Of a DNA stretch of 38,587 nt, positions 8,325 to 16,709 are shown piece after piece. This DNA comes from CAZMCT01 sp964564785 (GTDB taxonomy: Bacteria; Planctomycetota; Phycisphaerae; UBA1845; Fen-1342): contig CAZMCT010000020.1 in the NCBI GenBank assembly GCA_964564785.1, forward strand, positions 1-38,587, in the 5' to 3' direction. Every line of letters begins with the position of its first letter. The stretch's first letter is position 1. A model generated the notes under the pieces. That model searched no databases. It saw only the letters and a program-made list of their open reading frames with translations, and had not been told where the DNA came from. Made by a program: the position numbers and the translations under genes.

Positions 8325-8950
8325 ACGGCAAAACGCCCGCGTCGGATCGGGCTCGCCGGTCACCGCACGGCAACGATTTCACGCCAATGACCGCTCTTCG
8401 TCCGATCGGTCGCGTTTTGCCCGCGTTTCTTTCGCCGCCGAGCGGGGCCTTGGCCATCGCCCCGTTGAGCAGCCCGCTGAAAAAGGGACATGAAAAAGGG
8501 GAAGGGTACCGCGGGAGTGGCTCATGGCGCTGCCGCGATGCCGGTTTGGCGCGGAGCCAGTCCCCTTTTTCCCCCTTTCTCGACGGGCTGCTAGGGCCTG
8601 CCACTCCCACCGAATCCCCCTCGAGGCGTCGTATTCCATCAGGCCCGCCTGCCACAGCCGGCGAAACACGCCACGCTGCACCCACTGCTGGAAACACCGG
8701 TGCAGCGCGCTGCCCGAGTCCGACTCGCGCGGCACCGCTTTTCACTGGCAACCGGTCCGCAGCACGTAGAAGCCCCGCCGGCGATCTTCGCGTTGCCGAT
8801 CCACAGCCGGCCGCCTTTGGGGTGCCGCCGCAACCTCGGCAGCAGCGGCTCGATTCGTTCCCACACCTCGGCCGGCCTCCGCTGTTCGCGTGCCACTCGC
8901 TGGTCATTCTCGTCCATACCTGGACGTCCTCGCTCAATCGGCAAACCCTT
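8325..8950 (-). pseudogene. decayed IS5-type (DUF4096) transposase
   Basis: On the minus strand several short frames read as successive parts of one transposase: VWERIEPLLPRLRRHP near the N-terminus, then FYVLRTGCQ, then KAVPRESDSGSALHR, then CFQQWVQRGVFRRLWQAGL and GIRWEWQAL, then GAMAKAPLGGE and an NATDRTKSG-like piece. The frame breaks between IAGGA and FYVLRTGCQ. The Trp expected after TGCQ is a stop (TCA on the plus strand at 8742-8744). A MITE-like element splits WEWQAL from GAMAKAPLGGE. The DDE catalytic C-terminal region is not recognisable beyond this point. It is clearly dead. Confidence 0.8.
8468..8592. mobile_element. MITE-like inverted-repeat element inside transposase remnant
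   Basis: A 125-bp element with imperfect terminal inverted repeats. The left end reads AGCAGCCCGCTGAAAAAGGG and the right end, on the opposite strand, AGCAGCCCGTCGAGAAAGGG; the first nine bases are identical. An inner inverted pair (GGCTC / GAGCC) suggests the transcript would fold into one long hairpin. Removing the element restores the expected transposase reading WEWQAL-D/N-GAMAKAPLGGE around the site, so it is an insertion. No coding capacity, hence non-autonomous. A clean target duplication is not evident (TGA versus CTA at the two edges). Confidence 0.7.
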
Positions 8951-9022
8951 GCCATCGCAGGGATTACATCTTCAGGGACGGTTATGGAATAGGCTCTAAG
9001 AGCGGCTATCACAACCCTTCAT

Positions 9023-9120
9023 GACAGGCTCCGGCCTGTTACCCCTGGGGGACAGGTCTCCGGCCTGCCATCCCTGGGGTACAGGCCTCCGGCCTGTCAA
9101 CTAACCGACCGGAGGTCGGT
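9023..9120. repeat. array of four short hairpin repeats
   Basis: Three head-to-tail units of 28-29 bases start at 9023, 9051 and 9080. Each contains a variant of ACAGGCCTCCGGCCTGT, a 7-bp-arm palindrome with a TCC loop; the first two units also share CCCTGGGG spacers. A fourth hairpin of the same geometry but different arms follows at 9104-9120 (ACCGACC, GGA, GGTCGGT). The first two units have arm mismatches or a lost base. There is no unique-spacer structure, so it is not CRISPR. It lies between the dead IS5 transposase and recombinase debris. Confidence 0.75.
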
Positions 9121-9656
9121 CCCCCAGCGGGTTTTGTTGCGCGCTTTAGGTCAGACCGCGTCGGCCTCGCGCTCTGGCCATCGCGCGCGAACAACGCATC
9201 GAGCAGCATCCGCCTGCTGACGTCCGCCATCGCGCGGCACACCCGGTCGGAGTCGTCCGCTCAAGCAGCGCCAGACATACGCTTGGTAGAGTGACCCAAT
9301 GGTCACATCTAAACTATACCACACGTTGTTGGCGATTCCCGGCGTCCGTTTGTTGGCTGCCGGGACGACGCCGACGCTGTCGTCATGACGCGCGACTGGC
9401 GGGCACCGATGGGCGGCGCGGCCGTTGCCGGCGCGTGCGTTGCAGCCCGGTAGCACCGCGTCAGGCAGCGCACCGTTCGAGCGTGAGTTGGGAATCAAAG
9501 CGCCGCGCGCGGCCGTAAATCGGGGCGACAAGCGTTGATAGTAAACCACCCCGCCGGACGGCGTCCAATCGCGGCCTGAACGCGGCCCTGGCCGTGCCCG
9601 ACGCGCCCGTGTTCGCGTTCCGCTGGGGGCCGGAGGGCGTCGAGGAGGCGGTGTGA
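9121..9656. other. non-coding mobile-element debris
   Basis: About 540 bases without a convincing gene. A plus-strand scrap ending in TGA at 9655-9657 reads RGLNAALAVPDAPVF... with good GC-rich codon use but opens only at a stop near 9515, so it may be the tail of a lost gene. An AT-richer stretch at 9290-9325 could mark an insertion edge. Long minus-strand frames here are continuations of the antisense of the transposase. Confidence 0.4.
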
Positions 9657-9744
9657 GGGCGATCAGGTCCAATAGCAACCGGTTGTTGAAGCTGCCCGAA
9701 TCATACAGACTGTCCTCGTCCATGAGCAGCGTGTCGGCAGCGCA
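9657..9744 (-). pseudogene. fragment of large serine recombinase
   Basis: About 29 minus-strand codons read CAADTLLMDEDSLYD and FNNRLLLDL. This strongly resembles the catalytic-domain block of large serine recombinases (typically ...ADTLI-x-D-x-x-G-x-YDP-x-x-x-NDRLLLGLKG). The sequence before and after does not continue the family, so this is a scrap left by rearrangement. It suggests that a recombinase-bearing mobile element once stood here. Confidence 0.6.
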
Positions 9745-9773
9745 CCGTCCAATCGTCGCCCGCCGCTCCCCGC

Positions 9774-10050
9774 TTATGACGACTCTCGGTATCGCCCATG
9801 TCTTGCCAGCCGGGCCAACGCTCGTTCGACGCTCCGGGGATGGGTTTTCAGGTCCAACTGCTGCCGGGTCAGGCGGGCCAACTCGGGGGCGCGCAGCTGG
9901 CTGTCGGCGGCACGTTGCTGGTCGATGAACTCCTGGACGGCCGCCGTGAGCTTGCTGGCCTGCTTGGGGCCACGCCGGTGGGGCAGTAGACCGGGCAGAA
10001 CCTCCTGCTGCAAAGCCGCTCGGCCTGGTAGAACGCCACCCGCAAGAACC
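9774..10050 (-). pseudogene. helix-turn-helix protein C-terminal fragment
   Basis: A minus-strand frame ending in a stop at 9774 reads HRRGPKQASKLTAAVQEFI, then DQQRAADSQLRAPELARL and THPRSVERALARLARHG. This is the pattern of winged helix-turn-helix domains found with transposases and recombinases (RRGP..KLT..V..F...QRAADP.L....LA......VHPRSIERAL). It loses resemblance above about 10050, where the plus-strand transposase begins, so its N-terminal half seems to have been replaced by that element. Confidence 0.6.
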
Positions 10051-11472
10051 CGAAGGCGCGAGCCGCGGCGGCAGGCGCAGGCCACCCGCGGCCGCGCGGC
10101 CGCGCGCCTGCACAGCCACGTGCTGTCGCAACTGCTGTGCCTCGGGCGCCACACAGTCACGGGCCTGCTGTGCACCGCCGGCCGCCCGCAGCACGACTGG
10201 TCGGCCGACTACCGGCTCTACACCCGGGGCCGCGTGGATCCCGAGGCGTTGTTCAGCGTGGTGCGCCGCAACGTGGCCGCCCGCCTGCCCGCTGACGCGC
10301 CCTTCCTCGTCGCCCTGGACGATACGCTGGAACGCAAGCGCGGCCGCAAGATCCCCGGCACGGCCTGGCGGCGCGATCCGCTCTCCCCGCCGTTCGGCGT
10401 GAACTGGGTCTGGGGCCGGCGCATCCTGCAACTCTCGGCCCTGTTGCCGCTGAACCAGCCGGGCTGGGTGCGGGCCCTGCCGATCGATCACGTCGACGCG
10501 CCCACGGCCGTCCATCCGCGGCGCCACGCAGCGCCCGAGCTGTGGGCGGCCTACCGCCAGCAGCAACGCGAACTGAACATCAACCGCCAGGCGCTGGGCC
10601 GCATCGAACGGTTGCGGCAGCAGTTGTACTGCGAACGACCCGGTGGCCGGCTGTGGCTGGTCGGCGACGGACGCTTCACCAACCGCACGCTGCTGCGGAA
10701 TCTGCCGGCGGGCGTAACCTTCATCGGCCGCGTGCGCCACGATGCCAAACTGTGCCAGGTGCCGACCGCGGCGGCGGTGGGGCCGCGTGGCGGCCGGCCG
10801 CGGGTGTACGGCGCCGCGCTGCCGACGCCGGAGGCGCTGCGCCAGGATGAGGCGCGGCCCTGGCAGGTTGTACGCGCCTTCGCCGCCGGACGAGAGCATG
10901 CGTTCCGGATCAAGACGCTGGGGCCGGTGCGTTGGCGGGCCACCGGGAAGCAGGACTTGCAGCTGATCGTGATCGCCCCGCTGGGCTACCGGCTGTCCCA
11001 GGGCGGCCGGAGGCTGTACCGCCAGCCGGCCTATCTGATCTGCACGCAGCCGCAGGCACCGCTGGACCAGGTGCTCCAGGCGTACTTGTGGCGCTGGGAC
11101 ATCGAAGTCAACTTCCGCGACCAGAAGACCGTGTTGGGCGTCGGGCAGGCGCAAGTGCGTCACCCCCAGGCCGTGCAGCGCGTCCCGGCGGTGGCGGTCG
11201 CGGCGTACGCGTTGCTGTTGCTGGCCGGCATCGAGGCGTTCGGCCCGGACGGCAGGCCGCACGCCGTGCCACGGCCCGCCTGGCGGCGGCGCGAGCGGCC
11301 GCATCGCGCGACGACGGGTGAATTGATCAACCAGCTGCGCTGGGAACTGTGGGGCCAGGCCATCGCGTCCGGCGGTTTAACCCAGCTTAAGAAACCGCTG
11401 CCTGCCACGCAGAAGTGCCTAAAACCTGCCGCAACCCCCGCCACGGCGATCTTCTACAGCCGGACCGGGTAG
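9925..11472 (+). CDS. DDE transposase (DDE_5-type)
   Basis: The open frame starts at ATG 9925, but recognisable family sequence begins only around 10080-10120 (HVLSQLLCLGRHTVTGLL); a GTG at 10120 is a candidate start, and the N-terminal ~50 residues are low-complexity and overlap an older antisense fragment. Catalytic landmarks: VALDDTLERKRGRKIPG (first Asp region), LWLVGDGRFTNRTLL and FIGRVRHDAKL (second Asp region), and AYLWRWDIEVNFRDQKT (the W-x-IE-x-x-F-x-x-x-K block with the catalytic Glu). The element mediates cut-and-paste transposition of itself. The frame is intact to the stop at 11472. Possible activity depends on whether the N-terminus is complete and on terminal repeats, which I could not define. 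Confidence 0.8.
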   Translation: MNSWTAAVSLLACLGPRRWGSRPGRTSCCKAARPGRTPPARTRRREPRRQAQATRGRAAARLHSHVLSQLLCLGRHTVTGLLCTAGRPQHDWSADYRLYTRGRVDPEALFSVVRRNVAARLPADAPFLVALDDTLERKRGRKIPGTAWRRDPLSPPFGVNWVWGRRILQLSALLPLNQPGWVRALPIDHVDAPTAVHPRRHAAPELWAAYRQQQRELNINRQALGRIERLRQQLYCERPGGRLWLVGDGRFTNRTLLRNLPAGVTFIGRVRHDAKLCQVPTAAAVGPRGGRPRVYGAALPTPEALRQDEARPWQVVRAFAAGREHAFRIKTLGPVRWRATGKQDLQLIVIAPLGYRLSQGGRRLYRQPAYLICTQPQAPLDQVLQAYLWRWDIEVNFRDQKTVLGVGQAQVRHPQAVQRVPAVAVAAYALLLLAGIEAFGPDGRPHAVPRPAWRRRERPHRATTGELINQLRWELWGQAIASGGLTQLKKPLPATQKCLKPAATPATAIFYSRTG

Positions 11473-11492
11473 CGCGGGGGCCAAAGTCGAAG

Positions 11493-11514
11493 GGCCGCCG
11501 GGTAACCGGCGGTC
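11493..11514. terminator. hairpin after transposase
   Basis: An inverted repeat with arms CCGCCGG / CCGGCGG around a GTAA loop, extendable by two weaker pairs, lies about 20 bases after the transposase stop. No T-run follows, so it may be a transcript-end hairpin or part of the element's end. Confidence 0.35.
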
Positions 11515-11760
11515 CTACCGCGATCCATTCCTCGTGGACCTGCGCGCCGACGTCGACCGGCTCGGCGCACTCCGATTGGGCCGGCCCTTCTCAAAGGCGC
11601 ACCGCGCCGCATCGGGATCGCGTAGCACCATCGGCTCGTTCGGACTGCGTGGACGGTCAACTTCGGCCGCTCTGTTCGTGTCTGATCCGGAAACCCGCCG
11701 CGGCACGTCCGAAATATCTGCTGGTCTTTGGTAATGATCTTTGGCACTGATCTCTGGCAC
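11515..11760. other. non-coding stretch between transposase and pfkA
   Basis: No convincing gene. It contains part of a 13-base tandem repeat at its right edge, next to the phosphofructokinase stop codon. Short frames on both strands look like chance. Confidence 0.4.
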
Positions 11761-11761
11761 T
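11723..11761. repeat. 3 x 13-bp tandem repeat
   Basis: Three contiguous 13-base units: GGTCTTTGGTAAT, GATCTTTGGCACT and GATCTCTGGCACT. The last two differ by one base. The array ends on the first base of the phosphofructokinase stop codon (minus strand). Confidence 0.7.
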
Positions 11762-13007
11762 CAAAGTCGTTCTGGTTGGCCCGTCGCGGCCAGCACGCCG
11801 GCCCAGACGGGGGCGGTCGGGTCAATGGACTTCCGGCGGCTGGCGAGCAGCTCGGTGGAAACATGGATGAACTCGTCGTGCAGGAAGCCGATGACGAGAT
11901 CGGTCTTGCCAGCCATTGCAGCATGAACTGCGTTGCGGGCGAACAGGTCGCAGAGGATCGAGTCCTCACTGTTGGCCGGGCCGCTGCGCACAAAATAGCT
12001 GGGGTCGAAGTAGCGCAGCACGATCGGGATCTCTTCCGTCTTGAAATATACCTCAATCCTGTCGCGCAGGAACGAGCCGATGTCGCCGAGTTTGACGTTG
12101 CCGGATGCATCGCGCGCGCCGCCGGCGTCGCTCAGCCACTCCTGCCCCACGCCCTCGGCCACTACGATCACGGCGTGCGCTCGCTCGGCGATGCGTCGCT
12201 TCAGCGCGACAAGAAAGTTCTCCAGCTCGAACGGCACTTCCGGTATGAGGCAGAAGTTCACGTCCTGGCTCGCGACGGTCGCACCCGCGGCGATGAACCC
12301 GGTGTGGCGCCCCATCACCTTGACCAGCGCGATGCCATTCTTCAGGCTGCGCGTCTCCGCGTGCGCGCGGTCGAGCACGAGCGACGCCTCCTGAACGGCT
12401 GTCAGATAGCCGAAGGTGCGCGCAACAAAGGCCACGTCGTTATCGATGGTCTTCGGGATCCGACTACGGCCAGCGTCTGCCCGCGCTGCCGGGCAATCTG
12501 GAACAGCTCATTGCCGCCGCGCTGCGTGCCGTCGCCCCCCACAGTGAATAGGATGTGCACCCCCAGCCGCGAGAGGTACTCCACGGCGGCCGATGTGTCC
12601 ACTGTCCCACGCGAGGTGCCGAGCACCGTCCCGCCGCGGCGGTGGATGTCTTTCACGAACTCAGGCGTCAACTGAAGCGGCTCTTCGCCGCGTGCCGGGT
12701 CGAGTCCCTGGTAACCGCCCCGAAATCCGAGCACCTCTTTTACGCCATAGGCGTGCCGCAGCTCGTTGAACAGCGAGCGGATGATGTTGTTCAATCCGGG
12801 GCACAGCCCGCCGCAGGTGACAATCCCGGCTCGGGCCTGTTCAGGATCGAAGAATAGCCGAGCGCGCGGCCCGGCCAGCTCGAACAACAGCTCCTCCCGG
12901 GAGTCCGGCACACCGCGCGTGATCTGCTCCGGCACGAAGCGGTTGTCGCTCACAAAGCGGCTCAGCGGCGAGGCGTAGCGCGGTTCGCCGAGGGTGGTGA
13001 TTCTCAC
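11761..13007 (-). pseudogene. pfkA: ATP-dependent 6-phosphofructokinase, one-base frameshift
   Basis: Together the two frames give a ~415-residue phosphofructokinase of the long, plant-like type. GTG 13007 has AGGAG seven bases upstream. Visible motifs: GIVTCGGLCPGLNNIIR (nucleotide/phosphate binding), GGYQGL, TVGGDGTQRGG, where Gly after GGD marks the ATP rather than PPi type, then PKTIDNDVAFVARTFG with the catalytic Asp, VKVMGRHTGFIA and PEVPFEL, and an intact C-terminus. The frame changes at about 12460: GTCGGATCCCGAAG stands where a GTCGGGATCCCGAAG-like string would give the expected VVGIPKTIDND, so one G is missing. The rest is well conserved, so this could be a sequencing error or a recent loss. 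It lies 16 bases downstream of the transporter, in the same minus-strand operon. Confidence 0.85.
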
Positions 13008-13023
13008 AAGCTAGCTCCTGTTC

Positions 13024-14700
13024 TCATTGAAACAGCACGAGTGCCAGGACCTGCGCGCACAGGATGCGCAACAGCATCGTCAAGGGGTACACCGTCGCAT
13101 ACGCCACCGTCGGGGCATCCGACCGAGTGATGTTCGTGGCGAACGCGAGGGCGGGCGGATCGGTCAAGCTGCCGGCGAGCAGTCCGCTCAGCACCGCATA
13201 ATTGGTTTTCAATACCGAGCGCGCGAACACGCCAACCAGCATCAGCGGCAGAACCGTGATACACAGACCGGCGCCCAACCAGCGCAGGCCGTCAGCACTG
13301 AAGACGCTCGCGAAGAACTTCGGCCCAGCCGCCATGCCGACCGCCGCGAAGAACAAGGCGATGCCAAACTCGCGGAATGCCAGGTTGGCATTTACCGGCA
13401 TGTGACAGACGAGCTTGCCGACGCGGCCGAAACGCCCGAGCACGAGCGCGACGATCAGCGGGCCGCCGGCCAGTCCGAGCCGCACCGGCTGGGGCAGACC
13501 TGGAAACGCAATCGGCATCGTCCCGACTACAACCCCGAGGAAAATCCCGATGAACAGGGGGATGAAATGGGTCTCGTTAAGCTCCTTGACGGAGTTGCCC
13601 AGCAGCTTCGCCGTGCGTTCGAGGCTGGCCTGATCGCCGACCACCTGCAGCATGTCGCCGAACTGCAGGCGCAGATCGTCCGTCGCGGCCAGTTGGATGT
13701 CCGCGCGCGTCACCCGGCTCACGACGGCCCCGTGACGCGTATCGAGGGCCAGTTCGCCAAGCGTCTTGCCGATCACGTCCTGATGGGTGACAACCACACG
13801 CCGGTAGGTCACGCCGCCGGGCGCGCGGCGCAGGTCCTCGCCGCTGCGCCGGCCAACGACGCGCTGGAACTGCTCGAGCCCGGCACCCGTGCCGACGGCG
13901 AGGATCGCGTCCCCGCGCTGCAACACCGCGCTGCCGACCGCGACGCGCACTGCGGTTTCGCCGGCGCGGCGATGGCGCGAAACCGTGACGCCGGTCTCGA
14001 CACGCGAAGGTATGTCGTCAATCGCGACGCCGGCGAGGTTCGGGTTCTCGACGACGAGCGTGCAGATTTGCAGCGGCTCGACTCGACTCCGCTGTTTCTC
14101 GGCCAACGCCGCCGCCTCGCGCTGCGGATCGATCCGGAAGACGGCCTTCAGCAGAAGCAGCGTGCCGATGACCCCGACGATCGCGCCGGGATAGGTGACT
14201 GCGTACGCCAGAGCCGGCAGCGCCAACCGGCCCTCCGCGATGGCGGGGACCGTGGCCAGTGTCTGCTGCGCGGCACCGAGCGAAGGCGTGTTCGTAGTCG
14301 CGCCGGACAGGACGCCGAGCACGGCGGCCGAGTCCATGTTGAGCAATCGGCCCAGTGCGACGGCCAAGGCCGTGCCCGACAACACCACGGCAGCGGCGAT
14401 GAGACTGAGCCGCACACCGTGTCGTCGGAATGATGCGACAAAACCCGGTCCGAGTTGCAGCCCGATGGTGAAGACGAAAAGAACCAGTCCGAATTCCTTC
14501 ACGAAGTCCAGCGTGTGCGGGTCGACCGGCCAAAAGAGGTGGCCGGCGACGATGCCGGCAAACAGCACACCCGCCGTGCCCAGGCCGACGCCGCGCACCC
14601 TAAGGCTGCCGAGCGACATCCCGGCCACGCACACCAGCGAGAGCATGGCGATGGCGTGGGCGACGGGACTGCTGCTGTTCAGTTGCGAGAGCCAGTTCAT
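13024..14700 (-). CDS. AspT/YidE-type transporter with two RCK-C domains
   Basis: 558 residues, the usual length of the YidE/YbjL/AspT family of putative anion or amino-acid exchangers. The N-terminal half has about five membrane helices (IAMLSLVCVAGMSLG, VLFAGIVAGHLF, FGLVLFVFTIGLQLGPGF and others). A cytoplasmic centre of about 170 residues with two TrkA-C/RCK-C-like domains follows (ICTLVVENPNLAGV... and VVVTHQDVIGKTLGEL...LQVVGDQASLERTAKLL). A second membrane half then begins at about HFIPLFIGIFLGVVVG, with GLAGGPLIVALVLGRFG. RCK-C domains usually sense a small ligand. Substrate is unknown; dicarboxylates or phosphorylated metabolites would fit the neighbouring pckA and pfkA. ATG 14700 overlaps the pckA stop as ATGA. 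Confidence 0.85.
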   Translation of the reverse strand: MNWLSQLNSSSPVAHAIAMLSLVCVAGMSLGSLRVRGVGLGTAGVLFAGIVAGHLFWPVDPHTLDFVKEFGLVLFVFTIGLQLGPGFVASFRRHGVRLSLIAAAVVLSGTALAVALGRLLNMDSAAVLGVLSGATTNTPSLGAAQQTLATVPAIAEGRLALPALAYAVTYPGAIVGVIGTLLLLKAVFRIDPQREAAALAEKQRSRVEPLQICTLVVENPNLAGVAIDDIPSRVETGVTVSRHRRAGETAVRVAVGSAVLQRGDAILAVGTGAGLEQFQRVVGRRSGEDLRRAPGGVTYRRVVVTHQDVIGKTLGELALDTRHGAVVSRVTRADIQLAATDDLRLQFGDMLQVVGDQASLERTAKLLGNSVKELNETHFIPLFIGIFLGVVVGTMPIAFPGLPQPVRLGLAGGPLIVALVLGRFGRVGKLVCHMPVNANLAFREFGIALFFAAVGMAAGPKFFASVFSADGLRWLGAGLCITVLPLMLVGVFARSVLKTNYAVLSGLLAGSLTDPPALAFATNITRSDAPTVAYATVYPLTMLLRILCAQVLALVLFQ

Positions 14701-16684
14701 GCGGGGCCCGCAGCTTTCACTTCAGCGCTCGCACCGGATTCGTAGGCCGTGAAGTCCTCCTTGAACAAGCCCGCCAGTTTCCGGGCCGTGGCGTCGTAAG
14801 AGGCCTTGTCGGCCCACGCGTTGAGCGGGATGAGAACTTCTGGCGGGACGTTCGGGCATTGGGTAACGACCTCGAAACCGAAGGTAGGGTCGCATTGCGT
14901 CCTCGCGTTTGCCAACGTGCCGCCGTGGATGGCGTCGATGATGGCGCGGGTGTGCTTGAGGCTGATACGCTGGCCGACGCCATGCGCGCCGCTGCTCCAG
15001 CCGGTGTTGACGAGCCAGACGCGCGCGTTGTGTTTCTTCATCTTCGCCGCGAGCATCTCGGCGTACCTGCTTGGCTGCCAAACGAGGAATGGTCCGCCGA
15101 AACAGGGCGAGAACGTCGCCTGCGGTTCCGTGACGCCCATTTCCGTGCCGGCCACCTTCGCGGTGTACCCGGCGATGAAGTGGTACATCGCGTGGGCGGG
15201 CGACAACAAGCTGATCGGCGGCAACACGCCGAACGCGTCGCACGTGAGGAAGACCACATCCGTGGGGTGGCCGGCCAGGCAGGGGATTTTCGAGTTGCTG
15301 ATGAACTCAATCGGGTAACGCCGCCGCACCCACTTCAGGAACCGCAGAAAGTCGGGCAGCTTCTTGTGTGCACTGACGTACCCGTACAGCCGGTCCGTCT
15401 TCAGGTCGTAGTAGGCCAGGAAGTGCCGCACGCCCTGCGTCCGGTTGTACGTGGCCCGGTAGCGGGTGAGTTTGCCCTGCCGCGCCAAACAGATTCCATG
15501 GCGGGGCTGGAGGTTCAGCGGTCCGAACTCATCGACGCACAGCACCCGGCCGTTCTTCGGCGGCCGCCGGTACAGCCGGCGGATCGCCCGCCACTTGGGC
15601 ACGAAGTTCGGATCCGTCGATTCTTTCCAGGTTTTCGTGCGTCGCCAGCGCACCTCGCGCTGCCGCAGCAGATGCCGCAGGTGCTCGACGCTGATCGACT
15701 TCACAAGGCCCTGCTCGATCAGATACTGCCGCAGCTTGGGCAGCGACCATTCGTTCAGCCCGATCAGTTGCTTCGGCGGCGACAACGCCACCTCGGCGAT
15801 CCGTTCCACCACGTCGGCGAAGAAGACCCGCGGCTGGCCGGTGTGGTCGGCGTAGAACGGGTACCAGGAGATGCCGTCGAGACCCTGGGCGTTGAAGCGG
15901 TGCAGGATGCGCCGCACCCACTGCGGCGTGCAGTCACACAGCCAAGCGATTTCCTGGTTCCGCATGCCGCCGGTGGACAGCAGGACGATTCGGGCGTGGC
16001 GGCTATTGACTTGGTTGGCAAGTTGCCGTTTCATCTTGTGCAGCTTCTGCCGCTCATAGGGCTGGAGCTTCCGTGCTCGAACACGATCCACTTTGAGGTC
16101 TCCACGCGAAAGGTCCTCGACAAACCCAAACGTGGAGACTTCATTTATCGCCGAAACGGCTCTGGCGCAAGCCCTTTATATTGAAATACTTACAACAGCC
16201 TCCCGCGAAGCGCGAAACCCTTCAAGTGGAAACGGCACTAGTGTCGGCGAAGTCCACCGTATGGTCGTCTTCGAGCACTACGTTCTCCAACACCGCGCCA
16301 AAACGCAGCGCCTGAAAGATGTCCGGTTCATTCTCCGGCGTTAGGTTGACGGCTTTGGCGTAACAGCCGCCTTCGATGTTGAAGATGCCGTCATCACTCC
16401 AGCAATGCTCGTCATCCCCGATGAGATGGCGTTTCGGATCGGCGGACAGCGTGGTCTTGCCGGTGCCGCTGAGGCCGAACAGCAATGACGAGCGGCCGGT
16501 CTGTCTGTCCGCTGTGGCCGAGCAGTGCATCGAGAGTATGCCGCGCGTGAGCGCAACGTAGTTGGCGGCGGTGAACACGCCTTTCTTCATCTCGCCGGCG
16601 TATTCCGTGCCGAGGATGACGAGCTCGCGGTCTTCGAAGCTGTCCTTGCGTCGCGCTCCGTGTTGTGGTGGTCTGCTTACTCAT
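14697..16684 (-). pseudogene. pckA: PEP carboxykinase (ATP) broken by deletion and IS630 insertion
   Basis: Minus strand. ATG 16684 reads MSKQTTTTRS and then the frame changes. From about 16650 another frame resumes deep inside the enzyme: RKDSFEDRELVILGTEYAGE, the P-loop GLSGTGKTTLSADP, and the metal/nucleotide block LIGDDEHCWSDDGIFNIEGG, up to VDFADTS near 16241. Around 190 N-terminal codons of the family are missing. After the IS630 segment the C-terminal half continues at IEFISNSKIPCLAGHP and runs through FLTCDAFGVLPPISLL, YTAKVAGTE and NTGWSSGAHGVGQRI to the stop at 14697. The expected TENTR-containing block between VDFADTS and YPIEF is gone. PEP carboxykinase makes PEP from oxaloacetate and ATP for gluconeogenesis; this copy cannot do so. 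The 14697-16091 frame is a 464-residue transposase-PEPCK chimera. Confidence 0.9.
15314..16240 (-). mobile_element. truncated IS630-family insertion in pckA
   Basis: The transposase starts at 16091 (reads MDRVRARKLQPYERQKLHKM), with an N-terminal helix-turn-helix (RNQEIAWLCDCTPQWVRRIL), a linker around RWRRTKTWKESTDPNF and the first catalytic Asp in VLCVDEFGPLNLQPRHG. It reaches DFLRFLKWVRRRYP and there joins pckA in frame. The second Asp (usually VLDN...PH) and the Glu are absent, so it is catalytically dead. The 5' edge lies near the TA at 16239-16240, in the ACTAGT of pckA, which suits the TA target of IS630. About 150 bases of leader precede the start codon. Confidence 0.85.
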
Positions 16685-16709
16685 GTCTTCATCCTGTCCA
16701 TCTCTCTTA

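Noticed and set aside
9023..9120. Possible CRISPR array
   Set aside because: Only three diverged units, no unique spacers of constant length and no cas genes nearby.
9151..11304. A 717-codon minus-strand open frame
   Set aside because: It is antisense to the DDE transposase over most of its length and is open because of high GC; only the scrap at 9657-9744 within it resembles a real protein family.
14859..16184. 441-codon plus-strand frame
   Set aside because: Antisense of the IS630-pckA chimera with no family features.
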